From Paenibacillus sp. FSL A5-0031 (lineage in GTDB: Bacteria; Bacillota; Bacilli; Paenibacillales; Paenibacillaceae): 64,000 nucleotides of DNA. Positions 43,037 through 51,291 of this stretch are shown one piece after another (positions within the stretch are counted from its first letter, which is position 1; each line of letters starts with the position of its first letter). Made by a program: the position numbers and the translations under genes. The notes below the pieces were generated by a model. That model searched no databases, had not been told where the DNA came from, and saw nothing but the letters and a program-made list of their open reading frames with translations. Location of the stretch: assembly GCF_001956295.1 (NCBI RefSeq), contig NZ_MRTD01000011.1, forward strand, positions 1 to 64,000, read 5' to 3'.

Positions 43037-44485
43037 ATGTCTAAGGATAAACAGTTTGTTACAGAAATCACGCCTCAAAGCGAGGATTTCTCCAGATGGT
43101 ATATTGATGTTATTAAAAAAGCCGAGCTTATGGATTATTCGCCTGTAAGAGGCTGTATCGTGTTCCGTCCTGAGGGCTATGAGCTTTGGGAAAATATTCA
43201 GCGTGATCTGGATCGCCGCTTTAAGGAGACGGGACATCGCAATGCGTATTTCCCGCTCTTTATACCTGAGAGCTTTTTCCAGAAAGAAAAAGAGCATGTT
43301 GAAGGCTTTAATCCCGAGCTGCCTTGGGTAACTGAAGCAGCTGGCGAGAAGCTCGAAGAACGCCTTGCAATTCGTCCAACATCGGAAACGATGTTTGGGC
43401 ACATGTATTCCAAATGGATTCAATCGTACCGCGATCTTCCGCTGCTCATTAACCAATGGGCAAACGTCGTTCGCTGGGAGAAGCGCACAATGCCATTCCT
43501 TCGTACGAGTGAGTTTTTGTGGCAAGAAGGCCATACTGCGCATGAAACAGAAGAGGAAGCCCGTCAAGAGACGATGCAGATGCTTGATGTTTACACGCAG
43601 TTCGTTGAAGAATTCCTTGCTATCCCTGTAATCAAAGGTGAAAAAACGCCTTCTGAGCGGTTCGCTGGTGCGGTTGATACGTATTCGATCGAAGCGATGA
43701 TGAAGGACGGGAAGGCTGTTCAAGCCGGAACATCGCATTATTTGGGTACGAAGTTTGCAGTCGCTTTTGATATTAAATTCCTTGATCGTGAGAATACATT
43801 GCAATTCGCTCATACAACTTCTTGGGGCGTGAGCACAAGACTAATCGGCGCCCTTATTATGGTTCACGGCGATGATCGAGGTCTGGTGCTTCCTCCTAAA
43901 GTTGCTCCAACACAAGTGGTTATGATTCCAATTGGCCCTGCAAAAATGCGCGAGCAGGTTGTTGGCCGTGTGGATGAGCTATATGCAGAGCTTAAGAAAG
44001 CCGGTATTCGCGTACGCGTGGACGATCGTGCTGACGTGAGCCCAGGCTGGAAGTTTAACGAATATGAGATGCGCGGTGTTCCACTACGCCTTGAGCTTGG
44101 ACCGCGTGATATGGAAAATGGACAAGTTGTGCTTGTTTCCAGAGTTACTGGAGAGAAGCGTATTGTACAGCAAGCTAATCTTCTTGCTGAAATAGAAGCG
44201 ATGCTTGAAGAAACGCATCAAGAGATGTTTAATCGTGCGAAGCAGTTCCGTATTGACAACTCTCGTTCGGTTGAAACGCTTGATGAAATGAAAAGCTTTT
44301 TGGAAGAACAGCGCGGCTTCGTAGAAGCTGGCTGGTGCGGCTCTGCTGCTTGCGAGAAGCAGGTCAAGGAAGAAACTGGAGCGACAAGCCGGAATATTCC
44401 ATTTGCTCCGGAATCGCACAAAGAAACATGTCTCGTATGTGGAGATCCATCCAAACATACTGTTGTATTTGCAAGAGCTTATTAA
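43037..44485 (+). CDS. proS: prolyl-tRNA synthetase, archaeal/eukaryote-like (type 3)
   Basis: Charges tRNA-Pro with proline. At 482 residues it lacks the roughly 180-residue editing insertion of the usual bacterial ProRS (about 565 residues). It has class II motif 2 (VVRWEKRTMPFLRTSEF) and the type-3 C-terminal zinc-like domain (CGSAAC, then CLVCG), ending in Tyr. It therefore belongs to the archaeal/eukaryotic-like group but occupies the normal bacterial proS locus. The ribosome site GGGGAG is rather far (about 14 bases). Confidence 0.94.
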   Translation: MSKDKQFVTEITPQSEDFSRWYIDVIKKAELMDYSPVRGCIVFRPEGYELWENIQRDLDRRFKETGHRNAYFPLFIPESFFQKEKEHVEGFNPELPWVTEAAGEKLEERLAIRPTSETMFGHMYSKWIQSYRDLPLLINQWANVVRWEKRTMPFLRTSEFLWQEGHTAHETEEEARQETMQMLDVYTQFVEEFLAIPVIKGEKTPSERFAGAVDTYSIEAMMKDGKAVQAGTSHYLGTKFAVAFDIKFLDRENTLQFAHTTSWGVSTRLIGALIMVHGDDRGLVLPPKVAPTQVVMIPIGPAKMREQVVGRVDELYAELKKAGIRVRVDDRADVSPGWKFNEYEMRGVPLRLELGPRDMENGQVVLVSRVTGEKRIVQQANLLAEIEAMLEETHQEMFNRAKQFRIDNSRSVETLDEMKSFLEEQRGFVEAGWCGSAACEKQVKEETGATSRNIPFAPESHKETCLVCGDPSKHTVVFARAY

Positions 44486-44528
44486 GGACTGAAGCTAGTT
44501 CGGTTCGGATCTTAAGGAGTGGTATTTT

Positions 44529-47500
44529 ATGAGCCAAACCGCAAAAAAACGGCAGAGTTTTGAAATGCTTTTACAGCATATTCAGCTGCCGCAAGAACTT
44601 ATACAAACCTATTTTCAAGATGGATATATAGATCAAGTTATCGTTAGCAACAGCAATCAAGAATGGACGTTTTGCATCCGCAAAACGTCCATGGTGCCTT
44701 TACAGGCCTATAATGGGCTTTGCCAGGCAGCTAGAATGAAGTTTGAGTCTATCGCTGCAGTCAGTTTCTTGATGATTTATGATCCTGTTGTAGAGACTGA
44801 ATCCATTGTGCTGCAATACTGGGGCTTGTTCATGGAGTGGGCACAGCGCGAGGTCGCTTCCGTAAATGGATGGCTGCAGAAATCTTCGATCAATGTTGAA
44901 GGTGACTTGCTAACGCTGTCTCTCCTTGACAATACGGGATTGGATCTCGCTCGGAAGAAACGATTGGATGAAGAAATTATTCGTTTCTTTAATGAGAATT
45001 TCCAGCGCGCATGCAAAGTGAAAATGATAGTTAGCGAATCCAGACAAGAAATTTTGGATGAATTCTCCCTTCGAATGGTGCAGGAAGAGCGGGAATATGT
45101 GCAGGAGCTGATGGCGAGCGCGCAATCCGAGTCTGAGCTCGTCGATGAGAGTGAGATCAAGCTGGCGGTTGGTTATGATATTCGAGAAGAGCCGGTTCCA
45201 TTGATGAATATCATCGAAGAAGAGAAAAAAATTACAGTACAAGGTGCGGTATTCGGCCTCGAAGTGAAAGAGCTTCGTAACGGAAGCACATTGTTTACGT
45301 TTAACGTAACTGACTTCTCCGACTCTATCGCGATGAAGATGTTTGCGAAGACGAAGGATGATGTGAAAATATTGAACCAGCTTGCCAATGGCAAGTGGGT
45401 TAAAGCTCGCGGCCGCATAGAATATGATCGCTTCATGCAAGAACCGGAGCTTGTGATGATGCCGAATGATTTGCATGAGGTCAGAACACCTGCTGAGCGT
45501 ATGGATAAAGCGGAAGAAAAGCGTGTCGAATTTCATCTCCATACAACCATGAGCGCTATGGATGCGGTAACTCCGGTAGATGTCTATATAAAGACGGCTG
45601 CCAAATGGGGACATAAGGCGATTGCAGTAACGGATCATAGCAATGTTCAATGTTATCCGGATGCGAATAAGTCGGCCAAAAAACACGGCATAAAAGTGCT
45701 TTTTGGTGTTGAAGCGAACATTGTGAACGATGCAGTGCCAATGGTGCTGGAATCAAGACCTGAGCCGCTTGCGACAGCAACTTATATTGTTTTCGATATT
45801 GAAACAACGGGCCTTTCTGTTATCAATAACAAAATTATCGAGCTTGCCGGCGTTAAAATGCGTGATGGCAAAGAGATAGATCGTTTCTCTACCCTTATTG
45901 ATCCGCATGAAAAAATTCCTTACCACATTACACAGTTGACTAACATCAATGATGATATGGTAAAAGGGCAGCCGGATATTGAGCCTAAGCTTAGAGAATT
46001 TATTGAATTCATTGGTGACGATGTTCTTGTCGCCCACAATGCAAGATTTGATATTGGCTTTATTCAAGCCAACTGCAAAGCTTTCGGCATGCCGGAAGTG
46101 AAAAATCCAGTGCTGGATACGCTGGAGCTTGCTCGATTTATTTTTCCAACGCTCAAAAATCATCGTTTGAATACGTTAGCAGATAAATATAAGGTTAGCC
46201 TCGACAACCATCACCGCGCTGTAGACGATTCCCTTGCTCTTGGCGGCGTGTTGTATGGCTTGATTGCAGATGCAGCTGAGCGAAATATTACGAATCTACA
46301 TCAGCTAAATGACTATGTGGGCATTGATTTATCTAATTCTCGGCCTTTCCACAGCAATATTTATGCACTTAATGCTGTTGGGAAGAAAAATTTATTCAAG
46401 CTTATTTCCATCTCTCATACAGAACATTTCAAACGGGTAGCTACAATTCCAAAAACGAAGCTTGTTGCACACCGTGAAGGCTTGCTCGTTATTTCTGGTT
46501 GTGAGAAAGGTGAATTTTTCGAAACCGTTCTAAATAAGTCGTATGAGGAAGCGCTCGAGGTTGCACGTTTCTATGATGTCCTTGAAATCCAGCCGATTGA
46601 TTTCTACATGCACTTAGTTGAGAAGGGGCTAGTAGGCAGCCGAGCAGAGATTGAGCAGGCGCATCGCCGGATTTGCCAAATCGGGGATGAGCTGGGCAAG
46701 CCGGTTATTGCTACAGGAAACGTTCATTACTTGAATCCGCGCGACAAAATGTATCGTGACATAACGATTCATGGGATTACCGGTTTTAGCCCGCTTAAGA
46801 GTATACGCAAACCAGATGCTCATTTTCGTACAACGGAAGAAATGCTGGAGGAATTTGCATTTTTAGGTGAAGCTAGAGCACGTGAGGTCGTCATTACGAA
46901 TACAGTAGAGCTTGCTGATCGATTTGAGCCGTATGATATGTTCCCGACGGGACTATTTGCTCCAATTATTGAAGGTGCCGACGAGGAAATTCGTAACACT
47001 TGTTATGACACAGCGAAGTCGATGTATGGGGAAGATCTTCCTCAGGTCGTTATCGACAGGCTGGAGAAAGAACTTATTCCTATTATCAAATTTAAGTTCT
47101 CTGCCAACTACTTGATCTCGGAGAAGCTTGTTAAAAAATCCAATGCAGATGGTTATTTGGTCGGATCAAGGGGATCGGTTGGCTCCTCGGTCGTTGCTAC
47201 ATTCCTAGGTATTTCAGAGGTTAATCCGCTGCCTGCCCATTACTTGTGCAAAAACTCGGATTGCAAGCATAGCGAATGGTTTTTGGACGGAAGCATTCCA
47301 AGTGGATTCGATTTGCCAGACAAATTATGCCCGAAATGCGAGAAGCCAATGAAAGGTGAAGGACAGGATATTCCGTTCGAAACCTTCCTAGGATTCAAAG
47401 GCGATAAAGTTCCCGATATCGATTTGAACTTCTCCGGGGACTATCAACCGATTGCCCATAACTATACGAAAGTATTATTTAGCGAGAAGTGTGTGTTCCG

Positions 47501-48836
47501 CGCAGGCACGATTGGTACGGTTGCAGAAAAAACAGCTTATGGCTTCGCGAAGAAATATGAGGAAGAACATAGCAAGAAATGGCGCGGTGCGGAGCTTGCG
47601 AGACTTGCGAGCGGCTGTACCGGCGTAAAACGAAGCACGGGACAGCATCCAGGCGGTATCGTCGTTGTTCCCGATTATATCGATGTTGAAGATATAACAC
47701 CGGTTCAATTTCCAGCAGACGATGTGAATGCGGAATGGAAGACAACTCATTTTGACTATCACGCGTTTGATGAAAACTTGCTTAAGCTCGATATTCTGGG
47801 GCACGATGATCCGACAATGATGCGGATGCTGCAGGATTTGACTGGCGTTGATCCAACATCAATTCCGATGAATGATCCTAAAGTCATGAGCATGTTCAAC
47901 TCCACCAAAGCACTTAACGTGCCAGGCGAGCAAATTCGCTCTTCGGTAGCTACTTACGGAGTGCCGGAAATGGGAACGAAGTTCGTTCGTCAAATGCTTC
48001 AAGAGACGCAGCCTTCATCGTTTGCCGATTTGCTGCAAATTTCCGGATTGTCTCATGGCACGGGAGTTTGGCTAGGAAATGCACAAGAGCTGATCAAGAA
48101 CGGCACTTGCAACATCAAGACGGTAATTGGTTGCCGGGATGATATCATGTTGTTCTTGATCTATAAAGCTGGAATGGACGCTGGACTTGCATTCAAAATT
48201 ACGGAAAGCGTTCGTAAAGGTAAAGGCTTGACGCCAGAGTGGATCGAAGAAATGAAGCGATGCAAGGTGCCGCAGTGGTACATTGATTCTTGCCTGCGCA
48301 TCGAGTATATGTTCCCGAAAGCACATGCCGCGGCCTACGTAATATCGGCAGTTCGCACCGCCTATTTCAAGCTTTATCATCCAATAGAGTATTACGCTAC
48401 TTACTTTACAGTAAGAGCGGACGATTTTGATTTGGAGCTGCTTTGCCAAGGATATGATGCGATCTTGCGAAAGCTGATCGAGATTGAAGCCAAAGGATTT
48501 AATGCGCTCCCTAAAGAGAAAAACATGGTGTCACAGCTGGAAATGTCACTTGAGATGACAGCGCGCGGCTTCTCCTTTAAGCCGATCGATCTATATCGTT
48601 CTGACGCGACGAAGTTTCTTGTAGATGGGGATTCCCTTATTCCTCCATTTGCTGCGATTGCGGGAATTGGCGATAACGCCGCACGTAATATCGCAGCCTC
48701 AAGAGACGATGGCGAGTACTTGTCAATCGAGGATTTCCAAATGAAATCGAAGGCGACAAAAACGATTATTGAGGTTCTTGGAAACATGGGCTGCTTCCGT
48801 GGATTGCCTGAATCTAATCAGCTTTCACTGTTCTAG
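44529..48836 (+). CDS. polC: DNA polymerase III alpha subunit, Gram-positive type (PolC)
   Basis: Main replicative polymerase with built-in proofreading. The 1435-residue protein has an N-terminal domain, an OB fold (about 235-330), a PHP domain (HLHTTMSAMDA) interrupted by a DEDDh exonuclease (FDIETTG, VAHNARFDIGF, HRAVDDS), a zinc-binding region (CKNSDC, CPKCEKP), the palm aspartates in PDIDLNFSGDYQ, and a C-terminal clamp-binding motif QLSLF. TTAAGGAGTGG precedes the ATG. Confidence 0.98.
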   Translation: MSQTAKKRQSFEMLLQHIQLPQELIQTYFQDGYIDQVIVSNSNQEWTFCIRKTSMVPLQAYNGLCQAARMKFESIAAVSFLMIYDPVVETESIVLQYWGLFMEWAQREVASVNGWLQKSSINVEGDLLTLSLLDNTGLDLARKKRLDEEIIRFFNENFQRACKVKMIVSESRQEILDEFSLRMVQEEREYVQELMASAQSESELVDESEIKLAVGYDIREEPVPLMNIIEEEKKITVQGAVFGLEVKELRNGSTLFTFNVTDFSDSIAMKMFAKTKDDVKILNQLANGKWVKARGRIEYDRFMQEPELVMMPNDLHEVRTPAERMDKAEEKRVEFHLHTTMSAMDAVTPVDVYIKTAAKWGHKAIAVTDHSNVQCYPDANKSAKKHGIKVLFGVEANIVNDAVPMVLESRPEPLATATYIVFDIETTGLSVINNKIIELAGVKMRDGKEIDRFSTLIDPHEKIPYHITQLTNINDDMVKGQPDIEPKLREFIEFIGDDVLVAHNARFDIGFIQANCKAFGMPEVKNPVLDTLELARFIFPTLKNHRLNTLADKYKVSLDNHHRAVDDSLALGGVLYGLIADAAERNITNLHQLNDYVGIDLSNSRPFHSNIYALNAVGKKNLFKLISISHTEHFKRVATIPKTKLVAHREGLLVISGCEKGEFFETVLNKSYEEALEVARFYDVLEIQPIDFYMHLVEKGLVGSRAEIEQAHRRICQIGDELGKPVIATGNVHYLNPRDKMYRDITIHGITGFSPLKSIRKPDAHFRTTEEMLEEFAFLGEARAREVVITNTVELADRFEPYDMFPTGLFAPIIEGADEEIRNTCYDTAKSMYGEDLPQVVIDRLEKELIPIIKFKFSANYLISEKLVKKSNADGYLVGSRGSVGSSVVATFLGISEVNPLPAHYLCKNSDCKHSEWFLDGSIPSGFDLPDKLCPKCEKPMKGEGQDIPFETFLGFKGDKVPDIDLNFSGDYQPIAHNYTKVLFSEKCVFRAGTIGTVAEKTAYGFAKKYEEEHSKKWRGAELARLASGCTGVKRSTGQHPGGIVVVPDYIDVEDITPVQFPADDVNAEWKTTHFDYHAFDENLLKLDILGHDDPTMMRMLQDLTGVDPTSIPMNDPKVMSMFNSTKALNVPGEQIRSSVATYGVPEMGTKFVRQMLQETQPSSFADLLQISGLSHGTGVWLGNAQELIKNGTCNIKTVIGCRDDIMLFLIYKAGMDAGLAFKITESVRKGKGLTPEWIEEMKRCKVPQWYIDSCLRIEYMFPKAHAAAYVISAVRTAYFKLYHPIEYYATYFTVRADDFDLELLCQGYDAILRKLIEIEAKGFNALPKEKNMVSQLEMSLEMTARGFSFKPIDLYRSDATKFLVDGDSLIPPFAAIAGIGDNAARNIAASRDDGEYLSIEDFQMKSKATKTIIEVLGNMGCFRGLPESNQLSLF
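44663..44692 (+). repeat. perfect 13-bp inverted repeat inside polC
   Basis: ATGGACGTTTTGC (44663-44675), loop ATCC, GCAAAACGTCCAT (44680-44692). All 13 pairs match. It lies 135 bases into polC, coding for the poorly conserved N-terminal domain. It would form a very stable mRNA hairpin or a symmetrical protein site. Confidence 0.85.
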
Positions 48837-48861
48837 AAGCGGCTTGAATAGAAAAGATTTC

Positions 48862-48890
48862 TTGTCACTATAGTGCGGTTATGTTATAAT
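48862..48890 (+). promoter_or_regulatory. strong sigma-A promoter for rimP-nusA-infB operon
   Basis: TTGTCA (48862-48867, 5 of 6), 17 bases, TATAAT (48885-48890, 6 of 6), with TGT giving an extended -10. Start of transcription is expected near 48897. A perfect 10-base palindrome CACTATAGTG (48866-48875) lies across the end of the -35 and the spacer. Confidence 0.8.
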
Positions 48891-48928
48891 TTTTCTGGCA
48901 ATGATGATTATAAAGACTTTGATGCAGA

Positions 48929-48956
48929 AGAGTGGGGAAACCCACTCTTTACGTTT
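48929..48956 (+). terminator. attenuator-like hairpin in the rimP-nusA leader
   Basis: AGAGTGGG (48929-48936), GAAA tetraloop, CCCACTCT (48941-48948), then TTTACGTTTTG. It lies 40-60 bases downstream of the promoter start, so it acts on the operon's own leader and is not a terminator for polC. Because the operon encodes the termination factor NusA, feedback by attenuation is plausible. Confidence 0.6.
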
Positions 48957-49005
48957 TGTTAATGGCAAAATGGCATAGTGCGTATAAACAGGAGGTCAAC
49001 TGAAT

Positions 49006-49467
49006 TTGAGTACATCCAAAATCAAAGCCGCTGTCCAGGAAATGGTTTCACCATACCTCAGCAGCAATGGATTTGAACTGGTTGATATTGAGTATGTAAA
49101 AGAAGGAAGCAATTATTTCCTTCGTATTTTCGTAGATAAAGAAGGCGGCATCGACATCGATGACTGCGGTCGTATCAGCGAATTCATAAGTGAGCAATTG
49201 GACAAAAACGATCCAATTACAGATGTTTATTTCTTGGAAGTATCTTCCCCAGGAGCAGAAAGACCGCTTCGGAATGAAGATGAAGTACGTAAAGCAATCG
49301 GTAAGCACGTTTACATAACGACATATGAACCGATTAGCGGCGCTAAAGAATTTGAGGGGCTGCTACTTGCATTTGATGGAGAAAATGCAGTCGTTCGTAC
49401 AGCCAAAAAGGAATATACCATTCCTTACGATAAGGTGGCTGGCGCCAGACTCGCAATCGTGTTCTAA
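49006..49467 (+). CDS. rimP: ribosome maturation factor RimP
   Basis: Assists 30S subunit assembly. The 153-residue protein has the N-terminal GFELVDIEYVKEG and central FLEVSSPGAERPL signatures. TTG 49006 follows AGGAGGT by 9 bases. First gene of the nusA-infB operon, as in most bacteria. Confidence 0.96.
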   Translation: MSTSKIKAAVQEMVSPYLSSNGFELVDIEYVKEGSNYFLRIFVDKEGGIDIDDCGRISEFISEQLDKNDPITDVYFLEVSSPGAERPLRNEDEVRKAIGKHVYITTYEPISGAKEFEGLLLAFDGENAVVRTAKKEYTIPYDKVAGARLAIVF

Positions 49468-49505
49468 ATATTCGTTTCTATATTGAAAGGGGGAAATCCA
49501 GTCCA

Positions 49506-50603
49506 ATGAGTATGGATTTTATTGAAGCATTACAAGAAATAGAAAGAGATAAAGGGATTACCAAGGATGTGCTCCTTGAAGCCATTGAGGCTGCTCTTAT
49601 CTCCAGCTACAAAAGAAATTTTAATACCGCTCAAAATGTACGCGTCGATATTAACCGTCATACTGGTGTTATCAAAGTATACGCCCGCAAGACTGTTGTT
49701 GATGAAGTACTAGATCCGCGTCTGGAAATTACAGTGGAGGCTTCAAGAGAAATCAATCCTCATTATCAGCTTGACGATATTGCGGATATTGAAGTTACGC
49801 CGCGTGATTTCGGACGTATCGCTGCTCAAACAGCGAAGCAGGTCGTTACTCAGCGTATTCGTGAGGCTGAGCGCGGACTGATTTATAATGCTTTTATCGA
49901 TAAAGAGGAAGATATCGTTAACGGTATCGTTCAACGTCAGGATGTTCGCAATTTATTTGTGGATCTAGGCAAGGTTGAGGCTGTATTGCCTTTGACTGAA
50001 CTTATGCCAACTGATAAGTTTAAGCATGGAGACCGCGTGAAGTCGTATATCACGAAAGTTGAGAACACGACTAAAGGTCCTCAAATCATTTTATCCCGCA
50101 CGCATCCTGGCCTTTTAAAACGTTTGTTCGAGCTTGAAGTGCCTGAGATCTATGACGGAGTAGTAGAAATTCGTTCGGTTGCTCGTGAAGCTGGCTTCCG
50201 TTCAAAGATTGCGGTTCATTCCCGTAACTCCGAGGTTGATCCAGTCGGTTCATGTGTTGGCCAAAAAGGACTGCGCGTTCAGACGATCGTAAACGAGCTT
50301 AAAGGTGAAAAAATCGATATCGTTCGTTGGTCTGAAAGCGTGGATGAATATGTTGCGAATGCTCTTAGCCCTTCAAAGGTGCTAGAGGTTATCGTATTCG
50401 AACAAGAGAAGATGGCCAGAGTAATCGTGCCGGATTACCAACTATCGCTTGCGATCGGTATTAAAGGTCAGAATGCAAGGCTTGCTGCCAAGCTGACTGG
50501 CTGGAAAATCGATATCAAGAGCGAAACGCAGGCAGAGCAGGAGTATGGACGTCCGAAATCAATGACTACGGTCATGCATCAGGATTCAGTATCCATCGAC
50601 TAA
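49506..50603 (+). CDS. nusA: transcription termination/antitermination factor NusA
   Basis: RNA-polymerase-binding factor that modulates pausing and intrinsic termination. The 365-residue protein has the N-terminal polymerase-binding domain, an S1 domain (about 130-200), and two KH domains (VGSCVGQKGLRVQTIVNEL; LAIGIKGQNARLAAKLTGW). It lacks the C-terminal acidic repeats of E. coli NusA, as is normal for Bacillales. GGGGG lies 9 bases before the ATG. Confidence 0.97.
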   Translation: MSMDFIEALQEIERDKGITKDVLLEAIEAALISSYKRNFNTAQNVRVDINRHTGVIKVYARKTVVDEVLDPRLEITVEASREINPHYQLDDIADIEVTPRDFGRIAAQTAKQVVTQRIREAERGLIYNAFIDKEEDIVNGIVQRQDVRNLFVDLGKVEAVLPLTELMPTDKFKHGDRVKSYITKVENTTKGPQIILSRTHPGLLKRLFELEVPEIYDGVVEIRSVAREAGFRSKIAVHSRNSEVDPVGSCVGQKGLRVQTIVNELKGEKIDIVRWSESVDEYVANALSPSKVLEVIVFEQEKMARVIVPDYQLSLAIGIKGQNARLAAKLTGWKIDIKSETQAEQEYGRPKSMTTVMHQDSVSID

Positions 50604-50657
50604 TCTGAATTTTTCAACAGATACGCGTCAATTCAGCTGGCAGAGGAGGGGTGTACA

Positions 50658-50972
50658 ATGAGACCGAGAAAAGTACCGCTTCGCAAATGCGTCGCTTGTC
50701 AGGACATGATGCCGAAGAAGGAACTCATTCGGATTGTGCGGACACCGGCCGAAGAGGTGCAGATTGACCTGAAAGGCAAACAAGCTGGCCGCGGTGCATA
50801 TTTATGCGGTAAAGTCAGTTGCTTTAAATTAGCGAAGAAATCCAAGGCGCTTGATCGAGCACTGAAGCAGCATGTTGGTGAACACATTTACGATCAACTT
50901 GAGCAGGATTTTATAGCGGTAGAGGAACAGTTTATTGCTGGTAAGGAGCTGATAAGCGATGAAGCAGAATAA
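50658..50972 (+). CDS. rnpM: YlxR/RnpM family RNA-binding protein
   Basis: DUF448 protein of 104 residues; the B. subtilis homologue RnpM binds the RNase P RNA and modulates its activity. Visible hallmarks are LRKCVACQDMMPKKELIRIV and GRGAYLCGKVSCF. It sits between nusA and ylxQ, its usual place. GAGGAGGGG precedes the ATG. It overlaps the next gene by 14 bases. Confidence 0.93.
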   Translation: MRPRKVPLRKCVACQDMMPKKELIRIVRTPAEEVQIDLKGKQAGRGAYLCGKVSCFKLAKKSKALDRALKQHVGEHIYDQLEQDFIAVEEQFIAGKELISDEAE

Positions 50973-51291
50973 GAGCTTATCACAGCTTGGCATGGCAATG
51001 CGTGCCGGAAAGCTGATTACAGGCGATGAAATTGTCCTCAAAGCTGTAAGAAATAAACAAGTGCATCTCGTTATCCTTGCAGGAGATGCTTCAGACAATA
51101 CGAAAAAAAAGTTTCGTGACAAATGCAACACCTACGGAATACAACTCGCCGAAGCATTCGACCGTGAGCAACTAGGAAAGGCGATTGGTAAGCCAGAACG
51201 GGTTGTAATAGCGGTAACCGATGCGCAATTCGGAAAAATGATTGCGAGTCATCTGAGCCATAATACGGAGGTGGATCATATTGGACAATAA
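50959..51291 (+). CDS. rplGA: L7Ae-family ribosomal-like protein YlxQ
   Basis: A 110-residue L7Ae/L30e-fold protein (LSQLGMAMRAGKLITGDEIVL, then VHLVILAGDASDNTKKK). The family binds kink-turn RNA; its precise target in bacteria is unsettled. Overlaps both ylxR and infB, so translational coupling in the operon is likely. Confidence 0.92.
   Translation: MKQNKSLSQLGMAMRAGKLITGDEIVLKAVRNKQVHLVILAGDASDNTKKKFRDKCNTYGIQLAEAFDREQLGKAIGKPERVVIAVTDAQFGKMIASHLSHNTEVDHIGQ

Noticed and set aside
42965..43813. 282-codon open frame on the minus strand opposite proS
   Set aside because: It is fully antisense to a well-supported gene, has no ribosome site or recognisable domain, and follows from codon bias of proS.
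44910..45686. 258-codon open frame on the minus strand opposite polC
   Set aside because: Antisense shadow of conserved polC domains, with no family-like sequence.
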